DNA of 64,000 nucleotides, taken from assembly GCA_009859145.1 (NCBI GenBank), contig VRVR01000012.1, positions 124,001-188,000 on the forward strand, given 5' to 3'. Below the pieces are notes generated by a model, which was not told the origin of the DNA, made no database searches, and saw nothing but the letters and a program-made list of their open reading frames with translations. Positions 1 through 9,264 of this stretch are shown piece by piece (position 1 is the first letter of the stretch; each line of letters begins with the position of its first letter). The stretch comes from Andalucia godoyi (Eukaryota; Discoba; Jakobea; Jakobida; Andaluciidae). The position numbers were made by a program, and so were the translations under genes.

Positions 1-1
1 C

Positions 2-2947
2 GATATTCTGTCGATCATCACGTCTGCGTCGGCCGATTCCGGGGCGTCGGGTGGCAACGGCACCTCTCCGTCAACTTCGTTTTTGACGGACCCGGCTGCC
101 GCTCGCGCTTTTCTTTCCTCATTTGGTCTCAATTTTTCAGCACCCATCACTTTGAATATATCTGCGTTTCAAAGTCTTATTAACCAACAACTGGGTCAGC
201 TGGGAGGAAACGGCACCAGCATTCTGTCGCTTCTCAATATTTCTCTGACGTTTGGCGTCTCTACAGTGACGTTATCCGGTGAACAAGTGTTCGATCTGCT
301 GTTTCCTGTTTTCCAACAGATCATCGCGAACGGCCTCACGCTGGAGCTTGTGGTTGTGGATTCTGTGAGCTCTCCAGTCGGAAAGTGGCCAGCTGCAATT
401 GGAAACGTGGTTTTCTTGGACTCGACGTTCATTACCCGGCAGCTTGGAGAGACGATCCGGGATACGTTGGAACGAAATCTTGCAACGCAACTCTTGCTGA
501 CACCGGCTCAGATTTCCTCTGTCCAAAGCACGGTGACGTCTTTTCCCATCAATGAATATGCCTTTACGTCTGTTGTGATGTACCGGGATCGGATCGCGGC
601 ATACGTGAAAGACGAAAAGCCTCGAGATAGCGACTTGATCGGATTTTCCAATGAGGCTTCTTTTGCACTTGGGCCATTGTTCACTGCGCAGTACACGTTT
701 CCGATTGCAGCGGCCCTCAAGGCAACAACTTTCATTCGGATGTTTCTTGATCAACTCTTCTATCTCGTCGTCGTCTTGATGATATTCCTGGGATCCCTGC
801 TCATCTACGCCCTTCTGCTCGCAAACGTGGAAGAAAAGACGTACGAGTATGCAATGCTTCGTGCACTTGGGCTGTCGAAGAGGTCCTTGTTGATGATCAT
901 GATGGGACATGCGTTCGCTTTTGCGATTCCGGGTGTTTCCCTAGGCTTGCTGTTCGCATTCCTTGCAAACATCCCCGTTGCGCTGTATCTTGCCGATTTT
1001 GCTGCGACAGATCCTGATTTTTCTCTGTCCTGGCAAGCCATTTGTCTGGGTCTGGCGGTCGGCATCCTTATTCCCATCTTTGCAAACATAATCCCAATCC
1101 GAAGGGCATTTTCCCATTCTCTCAGAGATGCCCTTGATGTAACTCACCAGCAATTCTCGGAAACATCAGTCACGATGCAGAAGCTCGAGGAGTTGGGCAT
1201 AGAACCTTGGCAGACGGCACTGGGGATTGTCCTGGTCATTTTTGGCATCATTGTTTACTATCTCATTCCATATTCGTTTACTTTCCAAGACTGGCCGCTG
1301 TTTTTCACGATCCTCAATGCGATATTACTTGGTATGCTTCTGGGTCTGTGCCTCCTTGTTCAGCCATTCGAAGTGTACTTGGAACGCGCATTTTTGTGGA
1401 TCTTCCTTATCGCGACCTTCTGCAATCCCGACAAGAAAATGCACACGCTGGTCAAGAAATCAATGGCTGGCCATCGGCCTCGAAGCGGGAAAACGGCGCT
1501 GATGTTCACAGTTGCTCTCGCATTCATCATTTTTGCGGGAGTTATTTTTTCTTTGCAAGCCAAATCCATTCCGATGTCCACGGAAGCTGCCTTGGGATCG
1601 GATGTCGTTGTGCAGGCTCGCACCAGAACGGTTCCGCTGGATAGAAATCGCCTCAAGTCCTTGTTTGACAGTCCATCGACGTCCAGCGCAGTGCGAAAGT
1701 ATTCGTTTGTCACCTTTGAACTGTCGTTGATTGAAAATCTGCGCGTCGCGCGTTTGTCCAATCTCGTCGGATTTCCAACCAGTCGAACATTCGTGTACGG
1801 TGTAGAGAAGGACTATCTCGAGTCTGCGTACGCGAGATATTTCCTCGTGTCGCAACTGCAGTCGTCCTTCTCGTATCCTGATGTTGACGGCGTGCCAGAT
1901 GTGCCGCGTGTCATGATCGAAACTGCTGGACAGGCACGGTTCGACGGCGAGAATGTGTATGGAGATACGTACTACCCTCCGGTTGTCATCAACAGTTTCG
2001 ATCCATCCATGTACCCAAATATCACTTTTGACAATCCTTTCAAGACCGCGTATCTCGAATATGTGGATAACATAATTTCTGAAGCGACGAGGGATTTCCA
2101 ATCTATTGACGTGAACACGCCGCTGCGCTTGTATGTGTCTGGAAAGGCTGGCCAGGACTCTTCGGCCGAGACAACGGGCTCCGAAGTCTTCATGGCGAAG
2201 GCGAGGGCTATGGTGTACAAATCACCAGGTATCCTGGGATTCTCATCCTATGCCATTTCTGTCTTTTTGGCTCCAGAACTGGTTTCGACGGATTCCTTCC
2301 TTCGGATGGAGCAGCGCGTGATTTCCCTCGTCCGCAACCTTGATTCGGTCCGCAGAGAGGGCAACATCCCGGACATTCCCACCGCACCGACGTATCAAAG
2401 GGCTTTTGTTCGATTGCATGGCGGGCTGTCCAAGACGGATCGTCAGGATTTGGTGAACGCCATTCGAAATTATGTGGATACTGATCGAACGGATGTGATT
2501 GATGTGATTGATCAAGTCGAGCAAACAAAAATGGCAACAGATGCCATCATTATTTTCTTCAATGTGGTCGCAGTAATTGCATCCGTCTTGCTATTTTTCA
2601 TTCTTTGGCTTTCATTTATCGCGAATGTGCGCGAGAACAGTTGGGAGTTTGGTGTGCTGCGCTCTCTTGGGCTGGCAGTATACGCTCTCATCAGAGCTTA
2701 CATCTACGAAGCTCTTGTCCTCATCCTGTCATCCGTCGTGCTGGGGTCGTTCATTGGCATTCTGATTGCGATTACCCTGTCCCTGCAGTTCAATCTGTTT
2801 TTGGAGCTGCCGTTTGTGTTCGACTTCCCGTTCGCTCTGTTCTTCTCGATTTTTGGACTTTCCATCGTGATCGCCCTCGTAGGATCCTACTTGCCTTCTC
2901 GAAAGTTGAAGGCGCAACAGATTGCATATGTTATACGAGGCCTCTAA
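2..2947 (+). CDS. FtsX-like ABC-transporter-type permease, 5' partial
   Basis: The reading frame is open from base 2, so the gene begins before the window; about 981 residues are visible. Two FtsX-type modules can be seen. The first has membrane segments over about nt 740-1130, the second over about nt 2540-2920 at the C-terminus. Extra hydrophobic segments lie between them (about nt 1205-1420 and 1495-1560), and a large soluble domain covers about nt 1570-2530. Both modules carry the typical cytosolic loop after the first helix, with an E(Y/F)..LR.LGL pattern at nt 847-880 and 2645-2680. Known family members work with a separate ATPase as MacB/LolCE/FtsX-type systems and act mechanically on envelope lipids or proteins; eukaryotic versions occur in several protists and their role is not settled. 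No ATPase gene is adjacent. The family assignment is firm; the function is not known. Confidence 0.85.
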   Translation, partial: DILSIITSASADSGASGGNGTSPSTSFLTDPAAARAFLSSFGLNFSAPITLNISAFQSLINQQLGQLGGNGTSILSLLNISLTFGVSTVTLSGEQVFDLLFPVFQQIIANGLTLELVVVDSVSSPVGKWPAAIGNVVFLDSTFITRQLGETIRDTLERNLATQLLLTPAQISSVQSTVTSFPINEYAFTSVVMYRDRIAAYVKDEKPRDSDLIGFSNEASFALGPLFTAQYTFPIAAALKATTFIRMFLDQLFYLVVVLMIFLGSLLIYALLLANVEEKTYEYAMLRALGLSKRSLLMIMMGHAFAFAIPGVSLGLLFAFLANIPVALYLADFAATDPDFSLSWQAICLGLAVGILIPIFANIIPIRRAFSHSLRDALDVTHQQFSETSVTMQKLEELGIEPWQTALGIVLVIFGIIVYYLIPYSFTFQDWPLFFTILNAILLGMLLGLCLLVQPFEVYLERAFLWIFLIATFCNPDKKMHTLVKKSMAGHRPRSGKTALMFTVALAFIIFAGVIFSLQAKSIPMSTEAALGSDVVVQARTRTVPLDRNRLKSLFDSPSTSSAVRKYSFVTFELSLIENLRVARLSNLVGFPTSRTFVYGVEKDYLESAYARYFLVSQLQSSFSYPDVDGVPDVPRVMIETAGQARFDGENVYGDTYYPPVVINSFDPSMYPNITFDNPFKTAYLEYVDNIISEATRDFQSIDVNTPLRLYVSGKAGQDSSAETTGSEVFMAKARAMVYKSPGILGFSSYAISVFLAPELVSTDSFLRMEQRVISLVRNLDSVRREGNIPDIPTAPTYQRAFVRLHGGLSKTDRQDLVNAIRNYVDTDRTDVIDVIDQVEQTKMATDAIIIFFNVVAVIASVLLFFILWLSFIANVRENSWEFGVLRSLGLAVYALIRAYIYEALVLILSSVVLGSFIGILIAITLSLQFNLFLELPFVFDFPFALFFSIFGLSIVIALVGSYLPSRKLKAQQIAYVIRGL

Positions 2948-3597
2948 CTTCTTGTTTTGCTGTTAAATGTAAAGAATACCCGCATGCTGTCTTGTCCCTG
3001 CGATTTTCTGTTGCCTGTAAAATTTGTATGTACGACCATCATTTACGAAACCAAGTGGGGCGCACCCATTTAAATAATCCGCAATCATCATCTCAATGAT
3101 GTTTCATGAGTGCTCGACGCGAGATTTCAAGCTCGCTTGCACTAGGAATACCCGGTGGATTTTCCGACACAAGAACTGCCGCCGGCTGAGCCAACACTGA
3201 CGAGTGTTCTTCGGGGGGCGTTTGGCATCGCGGCCCACGCACCGGCGGTTGAGATGAACAGTTCGTTGGGAGGGTGGGGCTCGGTGTCTTGTGATAAGCA
3301 CGACTGATAATAAAGAAATCAAACCTAAGAATTTTATTAATAACAAGTAAACTACACAAACAAAAGAAAACCGTTGCTTAAGTAGCAAGGACACAGCAGG
3401 CAAAGGAAAAATGGAAAAAAACAGAAGAAGTCTCGGAGTCTCTGAATTCAATTGTGTGGAAGCGCCCTTACAAAATGACAGGGGCGACAAAAGATGGCGG
3501 TGAAAGGCGGCAGTGCAGAGAACGAAGCATTCGGTGCGAAAAGCGGGGCTGTTGCATTTGCTGGATGCGAACTGCGGACTGCGAACTGCGTTCGACG
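2948..3597. other. Spacer between convergent FtsX-like and SDS genes
   Basis: This spacer holds the 3' flanks of two converging genes. A minus-strand open stretch at 3093-3305 is proline-rich and lies just after a T-rich AG, so it could be an exon, but no partner exon or homology is visible and I do not call it. Nothing else is recognised. Confidence 0.5.
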
Positions 3598-4572
3598 CTA
3601 CTTGCAGACGGTCTCAATCCAGTTATTGAGCATGTGAAGATTGATGCCCGACCCACCACAGACAATGACCACGACATTTGGGAACTGCGAAAGCTTAAGT
3701 TCTTCAGCTCTATGGTACATGAGTGCCAACGTCGAACCGCAGGATGGTTCCACAAGCAAGCGATGGCTGTCGAGAAACTGGCGACACGCATCCACTGCAT
3801 TGGCATCCGACACGATGAAGGCCTGATCCTGTGGTCTTCTCATCATGTCGTAATATGCCTTTGGCGCAATTCGACGGGCGCCAAGCGTCGTTGCAATCGT
3901 GTTGATGGACGGAATCGTCACGTGTTCCTTGCATTTCCAGCACTCGTAAAACGACGCCGCGCCTTCTGTCTCCGCAACGAAGATCGGAACATCTCCCCAT
4001 CTGTGCCGTTCCAATCCGTCCACTACTCCACAGTAGAGCCCTCCTCCTCCGACACACAACAAAATCGCCCCTGGTTTGTCGAAATCCGACTGTGCAGTCC
4101 GCCAGTCCTGCACGAGTTCGTCAACAATGGATGAATTTCCAGTCCAAATGAGAGGATGGTCAAACGGGGGACAGTACGCAGCGGTCGCACCATTCTCGGC
4201 AACCAACTTCCTCGCCAGTTCGTCCGCCTCGTTCCAATTTTCTCCGTGAACGGTGACAATCGCCCCTAGCCGACGAAGTTTGTCAATGGAAATCGGCAGA
4301 GTGGTCTTTGGAACCACCACAATCGTCTTCATATGCAACTGTTTCCCTGCATATGCTGCGGCAATGCCCGCATTCCCTCCAGAAGAAGAAACCAGCATGT
4401 CTGCGCCGCTTGCCTTGGCTTCTGCACATAAGCGCCCAAGCCCGCGGATTTTGAACGATCCGGTAGGCTGCAGGGCGTCCAATTTGAGAAATACTCGGCA
4501 TCCTGTGGACTCGGACAGCGTGGAGGACTCTACGAGCGGAGTGTGCAGATGCATGTCTTTAGATTCTGCCAT
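3598..4572 (-). CDS. SDS: L-serine/L-threonine dehydratase (SDS/SDSL type)
   Basis: 324 residues, close to the length of animal SDS (about 328). This is a fold-type II PLP enzyme that deaminates L-serine to pyruvate and L-threonine to 2-oxobutyrate in the cytosol. The Schiff-base lysine is K41 in the motif PTGSFKIRG. The substrate loop SSGGNAGIA is at 63-71, the phosphate-binding tetraglycine loop is at 175-178, and a C-terminal VCGGSGIN corresponds to the family motif VCGGSNI. The substrate loop has Gly where classical SDS has Ala, as in the SDSL paralogue, which may lower activity (from family knowledge). The ATG at 4572 gives the normal N-terminus, HLHTPLVES, matching the family start HVKTPIRDS. 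It lies head-to-tail downstream of ENSA. Serine racemase is less likely because the C-terminal region follows SDS. Confidence 0.92.
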   Translation of the reverse strand: MAESKDMHLHTPLVESSTLSESTGCRVFLKLDALQPTGSFKIRGLGRLCAEAKASGADMLVSSSGGNAGIAAAYAGKQLHMKTIVVVPKTTLPISIDKLRRLGAIVTVHGENWNEADELARKLVAENGATAAYCPPFDHPLIWTGNSSIVDELVQDWRTAQSDFDKPGAILLCVGGGGLYCGVVDGLERHRWGDVPIFVAETEGAASFYECWKCKEHVTIPSINTIATTLGARRIAPKAYYDMMRRPQDQAFIVSDANAVDACRQFLDSHRLLVEPSCGSTLALMYHRAEELKLSQFPNVVVIVCGGSGINLHMLNNWIETVCK

Positions 4573-4963
4573 CGAACGCTTCTTTTTTCTTTTTTGTTTC
4601 TCCCCGTGGCCTCGTGCCCCTCGTCGGTCCTTACTCTCTCGAAAGGCCCCGATTGTCGGAAGCGGTCAGCTGCAAACCCAGCGGCGCAGACTGGGAAGAA
4701 AGAGCATCCAGCTGTTGTTGCTGTTGTTGTTTTGTTTTTACAGCGGACAGACAAGAGTTTCGTCAGAGTTCGGACTGGTTTGGACAGACACGCTGTACGC
4801 CTGCACGCCTGCACCGCAACGACAATTGCGTGAAAAGTCGTTTTGCCGGACACCAGTCTCGTCCACGTTCCGAGAGAAGGGCACCTGTGGAAGAAGGGGG
4901 GGGAAACCCCCCAATGAGCCCCCTTCCATTTCAGCTTACAATTTGCAGCGGGCATTCTTTCTT
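4573..4963. other. Spacer with G/C-run hairpin
   Basis: Spacer between ENSA and SDS, both on the minus strand. At 4896-4912 a run of eight G, three A and six C forms a strong hairpin, followed at 4918-4925 by a second C-run that can compete for the same G-run. The layout resembles the hairpin at 32164-32177 in the Fanzor-like island. No gene is supported. Confidence 0.5.
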
Positions 4964-5627
4964 TTATTGGTGTTGATGGTGAAGTTGCTGAGCAGCAGAC
5001 TCTGCATTTTCAGTGATCATCGCAGCCTCTTCTTGCAAATCCAGGAGTTCCTTCTCTGCAGAAGCATCATTACGTGGGGATGTCTGTGGAGATTCTTTGG
5101 GCGACGTCTGAGGAGAAAGCCCGCGCTTCGGCAGTTTTGCAATAACATTTGCTTGGTTCTTATTTTGCGCTTTGACCCTATTTTCCCACCAAATCAATAC
5201 AATTACAACACAATGCAGCATGTCATAACATGAAGCGTGCGTGAGAAGGAGCCATCATTAGACAAAACACGTTTGCATATTGACAAATAATTAAAATAAA
5301 AAACACGACAGAGAAGCACACAAAGATGCAAACGCACCAAAACAACAACAAGGAAGAGGAGTTGGCGAGCAAGAAAGAATGGAAAAGAAGGGGAAGAAGG
5401 AAGAAACGGTCAACGACATACATGTTCCAGTCTCCAGAGTCAAAGTACTTGCGGTCTCTCCGCATCAAATGCTTCGCGACGGCATTTCCAGCAGGCAGCT
5501 TCCCATGTTTACGTTGGAACTCTTCTTCTTGTGCGGTGGCAGCAGTTCTTGCACCTCCACTCCCACCACTGGTAGCCGCAGCCGCAGGAACCGGATGAGT
5601 CGATGACGACGATGATGGATCTGACAT
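4964..5627 (-). CDS. ENSA: Endosulfine/ARPP19/Igo family protein, two exons
   Basis: The spliced coding sequence is 5627-5422 joined to 5177-4964, giving 139 residues. The 244-base intron 5421-5178 starts GTATGTCG, ends AATAG, and splits the Met codon of the motif. The hallmark KYFDSGDWNM (residues 60-69) spans the junction; animal and yeast proteins have KYFDSGDYNM followed by AKAK, and here the next exon supplies VKAQNKNQ. When Ser64 of the FDSGD motif is phosphorylated by Greatwall-type kinase, proteins of this family inhibit PP2A-B55 and so promote mitotic entry or quiescence. The N-terminus is Ser/Ala-rich. The C-terminal tail has SPQTSP and SPQTSPR repeats, which are plausible proline-directed phosphosites. 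The splice call rests on motif continuity, frame and the shared GTATG donor. Without splicing, exon 1 would run into a hydrophobic stretch that is intron translation. Confidence 0.9.
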
Positions 5628-6313
5628 TATTGAGATAGATAATAGAATGAAGAAATCGAGAAAACTTTGGGAATCGCAGCGACGACAACGATAGTGACAA
5701 ACTAAGAGGACGACGCTCTTTATAGGAAATGAGGACTGATAATTATGTCAAGCAACAACAACAACAAATAACAATAACAGCAATAACAAGGAGTCTCACA
5801 GAATTGATAAATACAACATCAACAACAACAATTTAAATAAAAAAATTTTAAAATGTGAAACAAAGGAAGGACGAGGAAGCCAAGGCAAAGAAGAGAGAGA
5901 GAGAATTGAGGCTTTCGGACTGTGGGTTTGTTCTTGGACTGGTGGAAATTCGAATGAAATACAGAATGAATGACGCATGGGGATTGTTGGGTTGCACTAC
6001 GACAGGAATTCAGAAACGCAAAAGGGGGGGAAAGGGGGACAGTAGTTGCATTTTTTCCTTGCTTTTTTATTTTTCGAACAAAAGTGACGGCCAGTAGGAA
6101 GCCATGAAAATACAAGGCCCGCTGAACCAAATCATGTACAACTAATTAACAGAATGAAAGAAGCAAGAAGATTAAAGTAAAAAAAATTAATAAAAAGAAG
6201 AAGAAGAAAAAAAAAAAAAAAGAAGAAAGAAGAAGCAGAACTCTGAAAACCACGCTCAGCCCAAAGGCAGTATAACGCAGCCACAGAAACAAAAAACAGC
6301 ACCCTCCTCATTG
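5628..6313. other. AT-rich spacer
   Basis: Divergence zone upstream of ENSA and 3' flank of CNOT3. It contains AAC-rich and A-rich low-complexity stretches (5750-5850, 6180-6235). No gene or RNA is recognised. Confidence 0.5.
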
Positions 6314-8557
6314 TCATGCCAAATCGTTTTCAAGGAACGCATACTCAAAGGTGAACTCGCTCTTAATACGCTGGCACCACCCACTTTCATAGTCAAAATA
6401 GACGTATGTGCCTTGCTCAAACTCGTCTGTAATATGCTTCGGCTCGTTGTGTCTCTGGAACCAGGTGAGATACTTCTTGTGGAACCGCCAAGACTGCCGC
6501 TTGAGCTCCTTTGCTGCCAGATATTGAGCGTATGTTCCCTGTTGGTAGTAGAAGATGAAGAACAGCGTGTCCACATCAAACTTTTCAAACAACGCAGGGT
6601 CATTCAACTCGTTAAGCGGCTGTTGCGGGAACGAATCCGGAACAACGTATGGATACATTGGCTGATAATCCGAGTCTGCTGTCGGTCCAGTGACGGGGCT
6701 CTTCTTTTCCTCGCCGCCCGAAGAAGCAGGCATGACTTCTCGGCCTGGCAAATGTCGGATGGAGGCTTCAAGCATGGAGAGAACTTCATCAAGTGGATAC
6801 GCAGATCCCATTGCACTCGTGTAGGAAGGAGCATTCGCAGACGGTGCAGACATGCCCATGGGATGAGGGGCTGGTGAAGCGGTCGAGGAAGGGGGAGCCA
6901 TTGGCGGAAGTCCGCCGGACGACGAAACCACCGAGGGAGACGCAAGGCCCCCACCAACTCCGGCTGCTGCTGCAACAACCGCTGCGGCAGTCGGTCCAGA
7001 ACTTGCAGAAGCAGTAGCTAGCTGCGGTACTTCCGCAAGCTGCGGCATGCCTGCTTGAGATCCAGCGAGACCCTGACCCTGCTGCAGAGTCGGAGAGTTA
7101 ATGGCTGCGCCGATCGCAGCCGCCATCGTGGTTGGTGCTGACGATGTGCTTGTCGCAGCGGATGGCATCGTAAGCTGTGACGGAGGTTGCATCACTCCTG
7201 CTGCATTCCCTGCATTCGTGGAACTCGCACTGGTCTTCGGCGACGTCTTTTCTTTTTCTTTTTGAGCAGTCTTCTTGACGACCTCGTGGAATGGCTTTGC
7301 ACTGGCAACGGAACCTTGGACAGATGCCGGGCCATTCAGTGGCGAGGGAGAAGGAGCCGGAGCAAGTGCAGGCGATGGAGCAAGCGATGGCGAAACAAGA
7401 GAGGCGCCGCTCAAGGGCCCCGAACTTGGCGCCGCACCAGCACCAGGACCCGGCTGGGACGCTACCACGGCTGCCATCGGCTTCTTTGCAGTCGCAGACT
7501 GAGTTTGCTGCATCTGAGCAGAAGAGGACTGCGCTTGCGATGCTGACTGAGATGAAGCAGGCATCGACGGTTGTGAAGGTGCAGCAGCACTCGTCGTTTT
7601 CGTCAGCTTCTGAGCACCCAATGCGGTTTCCTGGGGCTTTCTTGAATCCTCAGCAGATTTTGTCTTTGCAACAGCCGCGGGAACGGTATTGCTGCTACTG
7701 CTAAGCGCAGTGCTGGACACTGCAGGAGTTGAAGTGGCGCCACTTCCATTCATGCTGCTTGTGCTGTTTGTGGCGGTCAGCGGTACGGAAGCTGAAGAAG
7801 ACAGCTCGTCATCAGAATTGTCCGAATCACTATCTCGGCCAGCAGCGTCTGCTGCAGCAGCATGCCGGCTCAAAATCTCGTCATAAACCTCATCATCCGG
7901 TACAAAATCTGGATCTTGATTCGACTCAATATAATACTCGACAGTCTCCTTGATGTTCGTAATTTCTTCGACATCGATCTCGTCGTTAGAAAATAATCGC
8001 AGAATTGTCTCCAGGTTGTCAACATGCATTCGGTGCGACTCCAGTAGACGCTCCAGTCTCTCCAATTGCTCTTGATCCTGCTTAGACTTCTTCTTGCTGA
8101 AGTTGTTTCCAAGCTGCTCAACGTCCGCCTCGACAGTCTCGCATTGCACCTCGAGTCTTTCGATCGCATCTGCCAACCAATTCTCCGTTTCCACTTTCAA
8201 CTGCGTCTGTGGATCGAGCCTTGACTGCGCTTGTAGGCCTTCCTTTGAGTATGCCTTGGTCTTTGCTTCTCGTTCACACACCTTGAAAGACTCCATTTTG
8301 GTCTCAATGAGCCTTCGAGCCTCCAGCAACTGCGACTTGTCCTTGATTTCCGATGACGAAAGCCATCGTTTGATATCATCTCGCAATCTCTGCAATTTCT
8401 TGATCTCTCGTTTCAGTTCCGCCTCGAACTTCTCCTTGTGCGCCGGAGTAGATGCAGAATAAAACTTGTCCCATATATCATCAAAAGCCTCTACACCTTC
8501 CGAAACCTTTTTGAGATTCTTCTCAATGGCTTCCGAAAGTTTTCGATTTGACGCCAT
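6314..8557 (-). CDS. CNOT3: CCR4-NOT transcription complex subunit 3/5
   Basis: 747 residues with the standard NOT3/NOT5 architecture. The N-terminal coiled-coil Not3 domain covers about 1-235, with the family signature VSEGVEAFDDIWDKF near residue 18 and EIKKLQRLRDDIK and TKAYSKEGL further on. A long low-complexity linker rich in Ser/Ala/Pro/Gln covers about 235-610. The C-terminal NOT2/3/5 box covers about 620-747 and includes LFFIFYYQQGTYAQYLAAKE and a final EYAFLE. CNOT3 scaffolds the deadenylase complex with CNOT2 on CNOT1 and reads slow ribosomes through its N-terminus (from family knowledge). The ATG at 8557 gives MASNRKLSEAIEKNLKKV, which aligns with the human start. No intron is needed. 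Confidence 0.96.
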   Translation of the reverse strand: MASNRKLSEAIEKNLKKVSEGVEAFDDIWDKFYSASTPAHKEKFEAELKREIKKLQRLRDDIKRWLSSSEIKDKSQLLEARRLIETKMESFKVCEREAKTKAYSKEGLQAQSRLDPQTQLKVETENWLADAIERLEVQCETVEADVEQLGNNFSKKKSKQDQEQLERLERLLESHRMHVDNLETILRLFSNDEIDVEEITNIKETVEYYIESNQDPDFVPDDEVYDEILSRHAAAADAAGRDSDSDNSDDELSSSASVPLTATNSTSSMNGSGATSTPAVSSTALSSSSNTVPAAVAKTKSAEDSRKPQETALGAQKLTKTTSAAAPSQPSMPASSQSASQAQSSSAQMQQTQSATAKKPMAAVVASQPGPGAGAAPSSGPLSGASLVSPSLAPSPALAPAPSPSPLNGPASVQGSVASAKPFHEVVKKTAQKEKEKTSPKTSASSTNAGNAAGVMQPPSQLTMPSAATSTSSAPTTMAAAIGAAINSPTLQQGQGLAGSQAGMPQLAEVPQLATASASSGPTAAAVVAAAAGVGGGLASPSVVSSSGGLPPMAPPSSTASPAPHPMGMSAPSANAPSYTSAMGSAYPLDEVLSMLEASIRHLPGREVMPASSGGEEKKSPVTGPTADSDYQPMYPYVVPDSFPQQPLNELNDPALFEKFDVDTLFFIFYYQQGTYAQYLAAKELKRQSWRFHKKYLTWFQRHNEPKHITDEFEQGTYVYFDYESGWCQRIKSEFTFEYAFLENDLA

Positions 8558-9264
8558 TGCATAAATCCAAATTCCCTACCAACACAAAAACACCTATTTT
8601 GAAGACTGCACGCGACGCGACGAGAGAGAAATGGGGCTGATGGGGGCGCGGGTATGGAAATACTCACGATACTGGAGAAACGACTTTCCAAACAAAAACA
8701 AAAAAACCTTGCCGTGCGAAAAAAGGTCAAGGAAAAGAGAATGGAAAAACTAAAATGAAAAACAAAATGGAAGCTAATTTGGACTCGTAAAATGGGGAAA
8801 AAAGACAAGTTAGGACGCCGCCCTTTTCCCCCCATTGTCAGGCTGACATGATGACAATTTTTTTTCCCTTGCCATTGTGGGAGAGAGACGGCAAAGACAA
8901 GGCGAGCCTTCTACGACCGCTGCTGTTTCAAGTTGCTGGAGGCTGTCTTTCTTGTTTCTGTCGTCTGTGAACCATTTTGAGGCTTCGAAATGATCGGATT
9001 GAGGGAAGGGGGGAAAAACTCAAAACTTCCGACGAGCGCCGCAGACAAAGACGAAGGGGAAAAAGAAAAGCCTGACTCGTCGGTTTTTTGCGGTTCTCTC
9101 AAACGAGAAGGACAGCGAAGAAAACAAAACAAACAAAAGAAGAAGAAGAAAACAGAGGTAATTAAGGAAGAACGCCCATCCAGGAAACGTGCGGATCGTC
9201 TAAACTCCCCCCTCCCTCATTCTTCCCCAACTGTGAATCTGCTTCTTCTGCTTCTGTTTCGCAT
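8558..9264. other. Divergent intergenic region of CNOT3 and RBR ligase
   Basis: Shared upstream region of two divergent genes. It is purine-rich on the plus strand (9000-9160) and pyrimidine-rich just before the RBR start (9205-9260). No TATA-like element or additional gene is seen. Confidence 0.5.

Noticed and set aside
3093-3359. Pro-rich minus-strand ORF downstream of SDS.
   Set aside because: Possible exon after a TCAG acceptor, but no donor exon or homology is found; SDS is already full length.
4530-4955. 141-codon minus-strand open stretch between ENSA and SDS.
   Set aside because: It spans the spacer and runs into the SDS start in another frame; no domain or consistent codon pattern.
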